Below, one piece after another: positions 10,031 to 21,970 of a stretch of DNA of 64,000 bases. Position 1 is the stretch's first letter, and every line of letters begins with the position of its first letter. The translations under genes and the position numbers were made by a program. The DNA lies in contig NC_030826.1 of NCBI RefSeq assembly GCF_001704415.2, positions 28,887,324 to 28,951,323 of the forward strand, given 5' to 3'. The notes beneath the pieces were generated by a model. That model had not been told where the DNA came from. It saw only the letters and a program-made list of their open reading frames with translations, and ran no database searches. This DNA comes from Capra hircus. Taxonomy: Eukaryota; Chordata; Mammalia; Artiodactyla; Bovidae.

Positions 10031-10960
10031 TCTCCCCTTATCCTGGCCAAGTCAGACCATCACGTGAGCGTGGACGAGGCATGCCACGGTTCACACCTCC
10101 TAGGCCTCACAGGGCCTGCCCGGCAGGGCTCCACAGAATGGCGGGGAACTCCTGGGCAGGCCGAGGGGCACTAGGAGAAGAAATAACCACAGAGTCTTTA
10201 ACAGAGAGTCAGAGTAGAAGATCCGCAGGGGGCAGAGTGCCAGGCTCGGCCCAGTGTGGCTTGCACCCCTGGATGAGGTCTGTTCAGGGACATTTTGGGG
10301 AGCTGGAGTCAGGGGGCTGTCTGCTGAGGGATAAAATGCAATATGACCTCAGATCAAGGTAAGGCTAATTAGAACACACCCCTACATGCACCATAATGTC
10401 CCCAGTGAGTGGGAGGGTTGGGGTATGATGGGGGAAGGCATCTCCTTTGTATTGGAAGCAGGAAGAAAGGAGGGAAAATGAGACTGCAATATGTGAAGGA
10501 AGCCATGTCCAGCTGGGCTGTTTCTTACAGCTGCGGTGATTCTGGCCTGTACTTGCTGTCAAGGGGGCCCTGGCACCAGAGACAAGGAAGGGAAAGACCA
10601 CCCACTGGAAAGAACCAGGCCTGTAGATTGCAGGTGCTCCCCGGCCGGGTGGGGGAGGCTTGCCTCTGGAGTGACACCCCTACTCCCACCATGGGGAGAA
10701 AAGAGGCTGGTCACACCTACAAGAGTATATAGGTGGACTTGGATCTAAGTGGGGTGTCCGGCCTCTGCCAGTCCCCAAGAGGACTCGAGCAACCGGGGAA
10801 GGTCCCCCCTCCCAAAGGGGAAGCTGCTCCCACAACGTGGGGAGCTGGGTCAGGACACGCCCACGTCTCCACAGAAATGCTCAGAACAAAACCAAACTTT
10901 TGAGCTTCCTTTGCGGTCTGCTGACCTGGTTGCTGAGGCAAGGTGGGGTTCCCCAAAACG
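10031..10960. other. Unique DNA, about 0.9 kb
   Basis: No repeat recognised. A TTTCTTACAG splice-acceptor-like site ends near 10530 and is followed by a frame open for tens of codons, but the peptide is unrecognised and no convincing donor pairs with it. Confidence 0.45.
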
Positions 10961-11169
10961 CTGTTGTTGTTTAGTCGCTAAGTTGTGTTCAACTCTTCGT
11001 GACCCCATGGACCATAGCCCACCAGGCTCCTCTATCCATGGGATTCTCCAGGCAAGATACTGGAGTGGGTTGCCATGACCTCCTCCAGGGGAATCTTCCC
11101 AACCCAGGGACTGAAACTGAAACTCCTGCTTGGCAGGCAGATTCTTTACCAATGAGCCACCAGGGAAGC
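10961..11169 (-). mobile_element. Bov-tA SINE
   Basis: Complete. It starts with a TTGTTGTTTAGTCGC tail and ends GAGCCACCAGGGAAGC. The box B region is disrupted (ACTGAAACTGAAACTC), so internal Pol III promoter strength is probably lost. Confidence 0.88.
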
Positions 11170-12137
11170 TGCCCAAATCACAGGCATTCCTGTAACACCA
11201 ACAACACTCAAGGTAGTCCCTTACAGCATGCCCAGGATGGCCTGGGCAGGCTAAGAGACCCGTTTTTAAATGGCACCACACTCACTTAAGGCCTCTTATG
11301 GACACCCACACACAGCTAGCACATAAGGACTGCGTGGTCCCTGACATTCCACATGGGCAGCCATGATCCACTTCAGCTCCTTGCAGGTCACCAAACGCCT
11401 CCCCTTCACTCCTCCATACAGACTACTGCCCCTGCTCCCACCAGCTTACTTCTGGCCGAAAAGCTCCCTGGAGACCCACACGGAATAGCCGGGCCACCCG
11501 CCCAAGCAGCACCAAGCCAGAAGGTCTGTCACTCTCCAGTTGGTGACAGTTCTTTGAGAATACAGCTTGGACACTGCACACCCTGCTCTGCCCTGGCTGG
11601 GGGTGGGGGCCTTGATCAGAGATAAGAAACCATCCCCTAGAAGTTGTTCGAGAGACCCCCAACTAGGAGAACGGCTAACTCTAACTGAGAGAAGCTGATA
11701 GCAATATCTCATAAGAATCTTGACTTGGAGGTGTGGTCACTTCACATTCTGTAAAGAGCTGGGGTGTGGCGTCTCTGACACTATCTGTACCAAACAAACT
11801 TGGTCACTGGGTCTTGGCCTTGACCTTGGACACTTCTGCATGAACTAGTCCAGGCCTGTGATCTGTCCTTCAGAATGTCATATGCCCCACAGCTGAGACT
11901 GAGGCCTCATGTGAAAAGACACACCAGCTCCTCCCAAACCTCTTAAGCTGCTTCATGAGAAGCTCAGTGAAATCACACTAGTACCGAGAGGGGCAGCCCC
12001 CCAACACACTCTTGATAGGCAAGCTCACCCCAGAAGCAGCATCAGCACCCCAACACCCCTTCCCTCAAGGGCTGAAGGAGCCTGGGTTCTCCTCTGACGG
12101 GAAGGCCGAGACCAGCTACTCACAGAACCAGAATGTA
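11170..12137. other. Unique DNA, about 1 kb
   Basis: Nothing recognised. Open frames up to 90 codons overlap on both strands without support. Confidence 0.5.
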
Positions 12138-12775
12138 GCCACGATTTATTATAACACAAAGATACAAAAAAAAAAGAAAAATCAATAAAGGGAAAAAGTA
12201 TCTGGGGGCCAGGCCCTGAGGAAACCAGGTACAAGCCTGCAGGAGTCTCCTCCCAGAGCAGATGCACTGAACTTGTCCAGCTGTGATGGATAGGAAGTGT
12301 GTCTACCAGGGATGCTCAGAGGCTCAGAGCACTGGGGCTTGATCCGGGGCTGGTCCCATAGGCGGGCTTCCCTGGGTGTAAGCCCTGGCTCAGTGGTAAA
12401 GACTCCACCTGCCAACGCAGGAGATGCAGATTTGACCTGTGGGTCAGCAAGATCCCCGAGAGAAGGAAATGCAACTCCAGTACTCTTGCCTGGGAAATTC
12501 CACGGACAGAGGAGCCTGGTGGGCTACAGTCCAAGGGGTTGCAATGAGCCAGAGACAACCGAGGGACTGAGCATGCAGCCATGGTCCCACAGGCATCCTC
12601 TGCCTGATACACAGCAAAACCCCAGACTCCCAGAAGGAAAGCAGGGGCTCAGTATGAACCACAATTGTTTGAAAGAACATAAGAGCCACCCTTATCATTT
12701 CTGGAATGGTGGGAACCCTCCCTAGATCCAAGTGACATCAGCCAAAGACCAACACTGCAAGCCAGCTCTGTAAGG
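12138..12775 (-). mobile_element. ERVL-type LTR (MLT2-like), split by a SINE
   Basis: Left part: ATTTATTATAACACAAAGATAC, AATAAAGGGAAAAAG, AGGAGTCTCCTCCCAG, GTCTACCAGGGATGCTCAGAG, GGGGCTGGTCCCATAGG. Right part after the SINE: CAGACTCCCAGAAGGAAAGC and CAGTATGAACCACAATTG. The order fits an antisense ERVL solitary LTR. Only LTR sequence is seen, no viral genes. Confidence 0.5.
12363..12582 (+). mobile_element. Bov-tA SINE inside the LTR
   Basis: tRNA head first (GGCTTCCCTGGG, with a small insertion), BovA body after. Target repeats GGTCCCATAGG at 12352-12362 and GGTCCCACAGG at 12583-12593 differ at one base. Confidence 0.9.
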
Positions 12776-13061
12776 AGAGCAGTCCTGGGCTGGCTCAGTT
12801 AACGGTTTCTCCACACTGGATACAGAATGCTCCTTAAAAGGGACCTCTCCTGCTGTCTGGCTGGCCCATTCAGTGGCAGATTTCTGCCACTGACCCCTAA
12901 GCAAGTGACAAGCCTCTAAAACCCTTGTGCTGATGGAGAGCTTACTCCCTCACAAAGCGTGCTGGCCCGTGGTTGTCCTGTGCTCATTGACAGCATTTTT
13001 CTCCCAGGAACACTGGCCTGCAACTGCAATATTTCACACTGATGAGCACTTCTTATAATCA
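12776..13061. other. Unique DNA
   Basis: Nothing recognised in this short interval. Confidence 0.45.
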
Positions 13062-13247
13062 CCACCACTTATTATCACTCTCTATGTCAGGCACTGGGCC
13101 CAGCATGCAACACACGTGAGCTTATTTAATATAATATTCACGGTTTACAATGGTGTCAACTATAGCTTACAGACATGCAATGACTTGCCCAAGATCCCAT
13201 TTTAATGGGTGTGAGCCCTGGTCTATTTGACCCTACAGCTGGTGACC
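13062..13247 (-). mobile_element. MIR SINE
   Basis: TATGTCAGGCACTGGGCCCAG, GAGCTTATTTAATATAAT, AATGACTTGCCCAAGATCCC and GAGCCCTGGTCT follow the antisense MIR order. Confidence 0.75.
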
Positions 13248-14332
13248 TTGAACCCCCTATATCCAGCTTCCCTTGGGAGCTCATCTTTCACTATCATTTT
13301 TGGCATGACATCATACCACTCTTATTTACTTAATATTTTTAGTTGACTCCTTTCTTTACTTAAAAAAAAACAACACATTTTATTTCTCAGAAAATCTTAA
13401 TAGTATTCTGTGAATGGAAAACTAGTAACATCTGCCAGAAATCTACAGCACAAAAATAACTGCAACAAAAAAGAACAAGCAATGCTACTCAGTTGTAACT
13501 AGACAGTACTACCTGCCGAGGCCTGTTCTCACCCAGCACCACCCCAAACTCTCCTTAACTGAGAGCACTGCAAAAGGAAAACACTTCTCCTTTTGTGATT
13601 TAATGGTTCGGAAAGTCTTGCCTATGGACCACTCAGACCCACCTTTGCCCAGTCTCCTGGAACACACTACACGGTTACCCTACATGCTATAGGAACCTGC
13701 CCCGTCTGGCTCACTGTCAGGCAGCAGGGAAGAAGGCGCTGCTGGTTGGTTCCCTGTCTGCCCCACGCCCCATCCCAAGGCATTTTCCAGCTCCTCCCTG
13801 CCCCACTGGCTCGTCTGTTCTCCAGCCTCTGTGGCCACTATGCCCAGGAGTCACACAACATCAGCACCCACTTGGGGCAGGTGCCCCTTCTGCTCCCAGC
13901 CTGGGCCCTGTTCTCCTTCATCCCTAGTTTCTGCTCCCCTGAGCTCCATTCAGCTGGCCTTGGCTACTGGCCTGATCTTGGGGAGAGAAAATGCCACCCG
14001 AGATGCTGTGCCTCTGGCCAATTTCCTAAATCAGGAGGGACTGGGAGGGACAGGCAGAGGGTCTCTCATAGGCAAGTCATGATCTGGGATGTGGGGGTCG
14101 GTCCAGGATGAGGGCAGCATTCTGAAGTTGGAAATGTGCCTTTTTTCTCAAACAGGGGATGACATCCCCGATTCCCACTTCCCCAACACCACATGATCTT
14201 CTAGTCCAACCCAACCACAGGCTCTAAGGAGCCATCCAATCAGAAACAGAGGGTCCCACTCAGAAACCATCCAGTGGCAGCAGGCAGGAAGGTACCAAGG
14301 AACCCCAAGCATAGAAAGGAAGTGGGGATGGC
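13248..14332. other. Unique DNA, about 1.1 kb
   Basis: Contains an AT-rich patch at 13310-13480. A 121-codon plus-strand open frame at 13746-14111 has no recognised similarity. No repeat is assigned. Confidence 0.5.
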
Positions 14333-14505
14333 TGAGAGCTCGGGCTGATGAGGAAAACAGACCCAGATTCAAGTCCTGGCTTCACCATCCCCCTGGCCAA
14401 ATGACTTTCCACATCTGAGGCACAATATCAAAAATCATACAAACCCCAGAGGGTTGCTGTGGGGGTAGTGGGAAGCGCCCAGAGACTGGGCTCAGTAATA
14501 TTATT
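14333..14505 (+). mobile_element. MIR SINE
   Basis: CAGATTCAAGTCCTGGCTTC, GGCCAAATGACTTTCCACATC, TGAGGCACAATATCAAAAATC and GAGGGTTGCTGTG are in sense MIR order. Confidence 0.7.
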
Positions 14506-14810
14506 TCTGTGGAGCTGGGCTCTGAGTCCGAAGCCAAGAACAAGAATAGGAAACAGCCGAAGGCAGATTACTCCCCCACAAGTGCAGTGAACAGCGAACA
14601 GCTGGAGAGGTGGGGCCCCGCCCAACAGGTGTTTGTGTCAGAGAGGTGAGGGCTTAGCCTGCAGGTCAGGGGCCTATCTATAAAAACCAGGAAATGTCCC
14701 ATGAAAAAAATAAATACTGCAGTCATCTCATGAAAACTCAACAGGGCCGTACAAAAACTGTCCTGACAGGATGAAGAAAACATTGCCATCTTCCCCGTCA
14801 CCCTCGAAAG
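14506..14810. other. Unique DNA
   Basis: Nothing recognised; a short A-rich segment at 14703-14712. Confidence 0.45.
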
Positions 14811-15072
14811 CAGTGGTTTTCAGCCTGGCTGCCCATGAAAATCACCTGGGAGTTTTTTTTTTTTTTTTTGGCTGCACCACACAGCTTGTGGGAACTCGGT
14901 TCCTCAATCAGGGTCATGGCAGTGAGAGTAGCCACCAGGAAATTCCCCATCTGGGAGCTTTATAGCCACCTGCATACCCAGGAATCCCCTGGCCCATGAA
15001 ACAGCATGTCTCAGGGAGACACCCGGAGATGGCTGCCTTGCAAGCTCAAAGGTAATTCTAACATGCAGCCAA
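14811..15072. mobile_element. MER5A-like hAT element, split by a CHR SINE
   Basis: CAGTGGTTTTCAGCCTGGCTG..ATCACCTGGGAG at the left and GGTAATTCTAACATGCAGCC at the right are the two ends of a MER5A-type palindromic-ended element. The middle is decayed. Confidence 0.6.
14853..14948 (-). mobile_element. CHR-type tRNA SINE
   Basis: A 17-base T run (antisense poly-A) is followed by GGCTGCACCACACAGC and a right end CCACCAGGAAATTCCCC. CTGGGAGTT / CTGGGAGCTT repeats at the borders mark the target site. Confidence 0.8.
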
Positions 15073-16540
15073 CAGAGCTGCTCGGATGACTCTGTGGCCA
15101 CCACCTGCCTCATGGGGGCCGGTAGCAGACACGACCTGGTCTACAGCTTGTTCAGCCAAGGTTAATAATAGGAAAGGCTGGGGCCCTGGGACACAAAGCC
15201 AGCATGCAGACTGCTTTAACCATCATCTGTTCCACAACAGAGATGCTGGCTGGCGTGGTTGTCCTGGGCCTCCTCTCAGGGCAGCGTCACCTTTGCCCAT
15301 CCTGGGAAAAGCCAAAGGCCAAAGCTTACTGAGGACCAGGAGTGCGCTACAGAAGCAGGTGGGGAGGATTCTTCTGCCCACGGTCTGGAAACAGCCCCGA
15401 AGGCATTCAAGTTTCGATTTTCCTGCTGGGTAAGAGGTTCTTCTGGCTTACAACACCCTTCCTGTAAAGTCCTGGAGCTACCCCATGCCCAAAGAAACCC
15501 CAAGTTCCATCATTTACTGATAGAATGATCTTTCTGTCCACCAGCCTCCTGGATCCATGGGAGCAGATAATGAGCATAAGGCAAAGAAAAGAGCGGACCG
15601 CTTGCCAGCGCTGTTTCTGGGGTGGGGAGACTGTGGACAGAGGCCTGGGGACGGACCAACGTGCATGGATTGTCTGGCCCTAGGACTGGTGCATTACTGG
15701 CTTACCTGCCCACTGGTTTTGTGCTATTTCTCTAAAATGGGGGAGAGGGGCTAAAATGAAGTGAGCTGGTTGTCAGGGTGTCACAGTTCCCAGGCTGTGT
15801 TATGATTCCGAGTGTGCAGAGTGACGTAGTCTCGCCCAGGGCGGGCAGTAAAATGGAGATTTAGGAGACCCTCCCTGGCCAGGGACCCGAGGGACAGCAA
15901 GGCGAAGGCTCGCAGGAATGAGGCAAGGAAATGGGACTTTGATTGCTCAGATTAAGTGTGGCAGGGCCGGAGAACAGTGACAAGTGACATGTGAATCACA
16001 AAGATGAAGGCTTCCCAGGATCCAGCGTGTCCTAACAGGCCCAGTGGCTCAGCCTGAGAAACAGGGAAACGGGGAGAGGGTGAAACACAGCTTGAGGCTA
16101 GCTGACACCCCTCCCCAGCTAGTGTGGGCTGGGCTCTTTCACAGTCACTGGTAACAATCCTGGAAGTCAGAATGGTTTTCGTTTGAGCCTGTTTTCTAAG
16201 TCTAGAGTTCCTCTGTTGTCCCTGAGGCCCTGGGGAAAGCCAAGGTGTAGATGACAAGATGACAGCATGGACCTTTGCTCCAAAAAGCCCAGTCCACACA
16301 CCAGCCACAGTGAGCTGGTTAGGAACACAGCATCCAGGACCCTCCCTTGACCTCCTGCATCAAAATCTGCTTTCTGCTAAGCGCCCCAGGTGACCCGTGC
16401 TCTGGTTCATGTTTGGGAAACTCTTATTTGCAGCAGAGGCTCTTTGTCAGCTGCACAAGGTATCTCTCAAGGCACTAACCACATACTGAAGCATGTAACA
16501 GCCACACAGACAGCTGAGTGAAGACTTTAGAGGTGGTTTC
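15073..16540. other. Unique DNA, about 1.5 kb
   Basis: No repeat recognised. A donor-like GGGTAAGAGG follows an open stretch at about 15428. A 118-codon minus-strand frame at 15952-16308 is unrecognised. I do not call an exon. Confidence 0.45.
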
Positions 16541-16728
16541 AATTTAGGCTCAGACAGTAAAGAATCCACCTGCAATGTAAGAGATCCGGGTTCGATCCCT
16601 GAATTGGGAAGATCCTCTGGAGAAGGGAATGGCTACCCAATCTGGTATTCTTGCCTGGAGAATTCCATGGACAGAGGAGCCTGGCAGGCTACAGTCCATG
16701 GGGTCGCAAACAGCTGGACATGACTTTC
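16541..16728 (+). mobile_element. Bov-tA SINE, first bases missing
   Basis: Lacks the first bases of the tRNA head but keeps box B (GGGTTCGATCCCTGAATT) and the full BovA body to GGACATGACTTTCAC. Confidence 0.87.
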
Positions 16729-17527
16729 ACTTCTTTTCCCGTTTAGGCATCTCACGTTGACTCCTACCCCCGCTCCCCGGTCAAATCCTTGGCTCCAGCT
16801 ATTTCCTCAGTTCCCCACTCACAGATCAACCAAGGCAATCGCTGATTAAAATGTCTCCCCACAGCTGCTAAACTTGATAGAGTAACCTTTCCAGATTTAT
16901 TTGCCCATCTGTTCACTTACTTATTAAATTGTTTGCCAGGCTCATTCAAACACCAAGTGGGCACCTACTATATGTCAGGCACCGAGAAGCAGCAAATATA
17001 TGACCCAGTCAGGTTCTGGGAAGAGTCTGCCTTCTGTAAAGAGAGAAAGATGGCAGACGGGCAGTCATGGCGCAGGGTGACGGATGGGTGCAGTGCTAAG
17101 CAGAAACACCGAGCGGTCCAGAAAGGCATCTTAGGAGGAGATGCTGCCTGCAGGCCATTGCAGTGACATGCTTTCTATTTACCAGGCTTTCTGCTTTACA
17201 GTTTCTGCTCCCTCCTACTTGCTTTCTGTTGGATGGACTGCATTTTCTTTATTTTCCCTCCAACCCCACCAACTTGGTATTTATAGTCTATTTACACTAC
17301 TTAGGTGGTTACACTGACATTTTCTACATGTACACTTGGCTTCAAGCATACAGTTAATTGATAACTCCTTTCTCCTTCTGAATAACAAAGCCCTGCAGGG
17401 CTTTCACTTTGATCTCCTCAGCTGACCGAGGTGTCTGGAATTTGAGTCAGCAGAAGGTGCTGTTTTCTCACAAGTCCTGGAATCGCCTGACTTTTTGCTA
17501 TCTCCTGCCACTGATCATTTTTTCAGA
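16729..17527. other. Unique DNA with an L2/MIR-like motif
   Basis: Positions 16920-17010 (GGGCACCTACTATATGTCAGGCAC) resemble the 3' end of L2 or MIR in antisense. The rest, including pyrimidine-rich 17160-17280, is unassigned. Confidence 0.35.
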
Positions 17528-17745
17528 AAAAATTCAAATTGACTCAAGAGGAAATAGAAAACCTGAGATCTATAACCTTCAAAGGAATCGATTCTGTGGT
17601 TTACAATCTACCTTAAAAAACAATAATGGGTTTATGTGGTTTTACTGACAAAGTTCTCTTAAACCTTTAAGGAAAAGGCAACATTTACACCATCTCTACC
17701 AGAAATAGAAAAACAATCAATTCCTTTTAGAATACTCTGATACCA
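17528..17745 (+). mobile_element. Decayed L1 ORF2 fragment
   Basis: Conceptual translation across frames gives EEIENL..SITFKGIDSV followed by a TFKEK..EIEKQ stretch, the order found just before and in the L1 reverse-transcriptase domain. Stops and shifts show it is dead. Confidence 0.6.
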
Positions 17746-17999
17746 ATCTTCAAAGAAAAACAATGTAAGAATTAAAAGCCTACCTCTTAACCTCACAGAG
17801 CACAGGTATAAAAGCCCTAAATACACATTAGCAAATTCTGGGGATGGGGGGACCATCTTATGCCCTCAATAAAAAAAAGTTTTCCTAAATAAACAGTCTA
17901 TGCAGTTAATACATGCATTTGACTAGATTACAATTTTAAAACGCCACATGACAAAATATACCGTTTAAAACGTATGAAAAAGCAAGGCTTAAAAGACAG
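17746..17999. other. AT-rich unassigned DNA
   Basis: Probably more decayed L1, but no landmark is clear. Confidence 0.35.
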
Positions 18000-18935
18000 C
18001 ATGATGGAAAAGTGAGCAGGGTGTGAATAGGATATGCACAGGAGAGGAAATCTGAAAGCGAATACACATATGAAAATATACACAACCTCACTAGCAATGA
18101 AAGGAAAACAAACACAAGTTAAATCTGAGGTGCAATATTTCACACGTTCAGATGGCAAAAATAAGTGTGCTCTCTTGGCAAGGGGAGTGGATATTGTATA
18201 CTCCGTGAGTAGCATTGTGTGTATATTTGCAAAACCTGTTTGAAAAATACAAAATCCCAAGGTACATACTGAGACCCAGATAATCTTCTAGGTATCTATC
18301 TGCTTCAGAGGAATACTCACAGAAGTGCACAAGGAGAAATGCGCAGTTGTTTCTAATAATCTAAAAAGTCCACCCACAGGAATCACCTATGAGATATGCA
18401 TGTGCTAGAAAAATGAACCAGGTCTACATACACTGACCTGGATAAACTTCAAAAACATGCGTGAAGAAAGCCAATCCCACCAAGAGAACTATATTTCATG
18501 TAAGTTTCAAAAGACATAAGACATTAGTAAATGTTTCCTGCAGAGGCATGCTGTTGCTGTGGTTCAGTCACTCAGTCATGTCCGATTTTTCGTGACCGCA
18601 TGGGTTGCAGCCCGTCAGGCTCCTCCATCCCTGGGATCTCACAGGCAAGAATACTGGAGGGGGGTGCCATTTCCTCCTCCAGGGGATCTTCCTGACCCAG
18701 GGGTCGAATCCGTGTCTTCTGCATTGGCAGGTGGGTTCTTTACTGCTGAGCCACCAGGGAGGCCCCTGTAGATGCATACATGGTAATACAAATTTTAAAC
18801 ATGTTCATAGAAAAGAGCCACCAACCACAGAAGAGTGGTTACCTCTGCAGAGACAAGGAGAAAGGGGAACAGAACTGGAGGAACACGTGGGATTTTTTTT
18901 TTAATGCCGAGGAATGTGTTATTGTCACCCGGTAT
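18000..18935 (+). mobile_element. L1 3' UTR (L1M type), split by a SINE
   Basis: CCTCACTAGCAATGAAAGG, TTTCACACGTTCAGATGGCA and, after the SINE, AGAGTGGTTACCTCTGCAG..GAGAAAGGGG track an old L1 3' end. Confidence 0.6.
18552..18766 (-). mobile_element. Bov-tA SINE inside L1
   Basis: TGCTGTGGTTCAGTCACTCAG tail at left, tRNA head GCTGAGCCACCAGGGAGGCCC at right. Confidence 0.88.
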
Positions 18936-18950
18936 GTTGTCACCCTGCAG

Positions 18951-19797
18951 AGTACATCATGCAAAATGCTGGGCTGGAGGAAGCACAAGCTGGAATCAAG
19001 ACTGTTGAGAGAGAATTCAATAACCTCAGATACACAGATGACACCACCCTTATGGCAGAAAGTGAAAAGGAACTAAAGATCCTCTTGATGAAAGTGAAAG
19101 AGGAGAGCGAAAAAGCTGGCTTATAACTCATCATTCAAAAAACTAAGATCATGGCATCCGGTCCCATCCCTCCATGGCAGATAGATGGAGAAACAATGGA
19201 AACAGTGACAGACTTTATTTTCTTGGGCTCCAAAATCACTGCAGACGGTGACTGCAGCCATGAAATTAAAAGACGCTTGCTCCTGGGGAGAAAAGCTATG
19301 AGCAACCTAGACAGCATATGAAAAGGCAGAGACATTACTCTGCCGACAAAGGTCTACCTAGTCAGAGTTATGGCTTTTCCAGTAGTCATGTATGGATGTG
19401 AGAGTTGGACTATAAAGAAAGCTGAGTGCCCAAGAATTGACGCTTTTGAACTGTGGTGTTAGAGAAGACTATTGAGAGTCCGTTGGACTGCAAAGAGATC
19501 CAACCAGTCAATTCTAAAGGAAATCAGTCCTGAATATTCACTGGAAGCACTGATGTTGAAGCTGAAACTCTATACTTTGGCCACCTGATGTGAAGAACTG
19601 ACTCCTTGGGAAAGACTCTGAAAGATTGAGGGCAGGAGGAGAAGTGGACGACAGAGAATGAGATGGTTGGATGGCATCACCGACTTGATGGACTTGAGTT
19701 TGAGCAAGCTCCGGAAGATGGTGATGGACAGGGAAGCCTGGCGTGCTGCAGTCCATGGGGTCACAAAGAGTTGGACATGACTGAGCGACTGAACTGA
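18951..19797 (+). pseudogene. BovB (RTE) reverse-transcriptase 3' half, inactive
   Basis: BovB encodes an endonuclease/reverse-transcriptase used for LINE retrotransposition. This 847-bp piece begins in the RT domain, with NLRYTDDTTLMAE holding the catalytic Y-x-D-D box (RT motif), and runs to the C-terminal region and the tail TGAGCGACTGAACTGAA. In-frame stops include TAA right after EKAGL, TGA in the NLDSI segment and TAG in ELWC-stop-RRLLRV. It is 5'-truncated with no promoter. Such copies are often mis-predicted as host genes. Confidence 0.92.
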
Positions 19798-20640
19798 ATG
19801 TGGTATTTCTAACTGACATTTGCCAAGTGTTGATACCTGTTGAATCCAGAGATGGTGATAAGCACAGGAAAAATGTCCAACATCATTAACCCTCAGGAAA
19901 ACACAAGTTGAAAGCGCAATGAGAAACTACTTCATTCTCACTAGATTGTTAAAAAAAAAATCTTGGCAAGGAACTAGGACAATTGAAAGCTCATATGTTG
20001 CTGTGAGTGACGAGTGATGTGCAGAAACTAGTTTTGCCATTTCTTATATAAACATACACTTACCATATGATCCAACAATTTCAGTCCTAGGTATTTACAC
20101 CAGAGAAATGAAAACATGTCTGAAAGACTTACATACAAAAGTTCGGAGAATTACTCATAATAGCTAAAAGCTGGAAACATCCCAAACGTCCATCAATTGA
20201 CAAAAGGGGTTAAGTTCGGTTCTAGGAGTATAGTCAACCAATGAAATTCTACTAAGCAATAAAACGGAGTCAACAATTGATACAATATGGCTAAATCTCA
20301 GACCTTATCCTATTCAAGGAAGCCAAACTTCAAGGGTACAAAGCCAAGATTCAAGGGTATAAACCGCATGATCCATTTCTATGAAATCCTAGAATAGGGA
20401 AAACTAACCTATAGGGTAGAAAGTAGAGGTGACCTGAGGAGATGAATAGGAGGAAAACTGATTGCAGATGGGTGAGAGAGAAGGTTTGAGAACCATGTTC
20501 CAGATGTCAACTGGAGTGGCAGTTATACAGGTATATATATTTGTCAAGTCACTGACCTATACCATGAGAATGGGTCAATTTTATGGTAAATAATAGCTGA
20601 TAGTACATTTTATTTATTTATGGTAAATTATGATACATTT

Positions 20641-21069
20641 GGGCTTCTCTGGTGGCTCAGACAGTAAATAATCTGCCTGAAATGCTGTGCTTAGCCGCTC
20701 AGTCGTCTGACTCTTTGTGACCCTGATGGACTATAGCCCGCCAGGTTTCTCTGTCCATGGGATTCTCCAGTCAAGAACACCAAGTGGGTTGCCATTTCCT
20801 CCTCCAGGGGATCTTCCCGACCCAGGGATGGAACGTCCGCATTGCAGGCGGACTCTTTACCGTCTGAGCCACCAGGGAGGTAGGGAGAAGCAAGGCAGGA
20901 GACCCGGATTCCATCCCTGGGTTGGGAAGATCCCCTGGAGAAGGGCATGGCAACCCACTCCAGTATTCTTGCCTAGAGAATTCCGTACACAGAGAAGCCT
21001 GGCGCGCTACATCCCATGTGGCTGTAAAGACTCGGACACGACTGAGCGACTAACACTTTCACTTTTTTC
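20641..21069 (+). mobile_element. Bov-tA SINE (outer of a nested pair)
   Basis: Head GGGCTTCTCTGGTGGCTCAG at 20641-20684, remainder from about 20890 to 21060. Target repeats ATGATACATTT at 20630-20640 and ATGATACACTT at 21070-21080. Confidence 0.9.
20685..20880 (-). mobile_element. Bov-tA SINE inserted antisense in another Bov-tA
   Basis: A complete antisense copy (TGTGCTTAGCCGCTCAG to GAGCCACCAGGGAGG) interrupts the tRNA head of the outer element. Confidence 0.9.
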
Positions 21070-21110
21070 ATGATACACTTATGGTAAATTATATACTTTA
21101 TTGTAAAATA

Positions 21111-21540
21111 TATAAATTATAGTTGATTTTTAAAATAGGGATATAGTAGATACATATGGCATAACTTCTTTTTTTGGTTAAAACTAAGTGAGTTTTAGAA
21201 AATATTGGTCATTAACTGCATATCTTGCAGAGCAGGAGGCTTCAGGAGAAAAACAAAGAACTAAGAAGGCGCCTAATGCTAAATCCTATCCTTTCCAGTG
21301 GAAAGCTATTTCATCACTGCAGCGGTCCTATTAGAAACCCAAGGGTCCTTTGAGATTATCAAGTTCAAGTCTCTCATTTTCAGGAAAGCAGTGAAATTTG
21401 TCCTAGATCACTGCTGCAGACATTTGTTGCTTAAGCTGCCAAGTGTCCTTTACCCAAACCTTAACACCACTGCACTTTTTCTTTCTTTTTTGGAAAAAAA
21501 GGCACTCCTACTAGGTACTTTCTCCATGGATCTCTGAATC
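21111..21540. other. Unique DNA
   Basis: No repeat or gene recognised; T-rich run at 21169-21176. Confidence 0.45.
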
Positions 21541-21970
21541 CAGGTGCCAGCCCTCCCTCTACAAGCCCCAAGGGATGCCAGTGGGAGTTCCTTCCTCTTT
21601 CACAGGGCAAAGGTGCGCTTGCCACCAGATGCTCTCTGCTGACACCTGGAGAGACATACGGGGCTTCCCCCTTAACAACCAAACACGCCTGACCACGCTC
21701 TCTTCGCTCTAAGAGTATTCCTATCAGTCCTACCTCCTGGCCCCACACAGCTGAGCATCTTGGTTTCTACCTGCTTTCAGAAGATATGCCCAGCCTCCTA
21801 TCCATTCTGTAAGCTTCCAGACTCTTTGTAATAAATTTCACTTTGCTGACATTGAAGAATTGGTTTCTGAAGTTTGTGACCAAAGACCCCCGTGTGACAA
21901 CCAGCATAAGGTAGGCGAAGCCCACAGTCCAGAGTTCTGAATTCTCCAGGATGTCCCTGGGTGTAGCGTG
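21541..21970. other. Unique DNA, possible old LTR end
   Basis: CCCCACACAGCTGAGC followed by ATTCTGTAAGCTTCCAGAC and a TTTGTAATAAATTTC polyadenylation-like signal (AATAAA at about 21829) has the look of an ERV1 LTR 3' part. No paired LTR or internal region is present, so I leave it unassigned. Confidence 0.3.

Larger units (their letters stand above)
19850..21110 (+). mobile_element. L1 3' UTR, split by a SINE pair
   Basis: TCATTCTCACTAGATTG, CAACAATTTCAGTCCTAGG, GGAAACATCCCAAACGTCC, TGATCCATTTCTATGAAATCC and the AT-rich end follow the old L1 3' UTR. It overlaps the same consensus part as the 18.0-18.9 kb copy, so it is a separate insertion. It resumes after 21080. Confidence 0.7.

Noticed and set aside
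12138..12775. Possible endogenous retrovirus provirus
   Set aside because: Only LTR-like sequence is present, with no second LTR or internal gene region in the window.
16541..16620. tRNA-like box A/B sequence
   Set aside because: It is the tRNA-derived head of Bov-tA, without a tRNA acceptor stem or mature structure.
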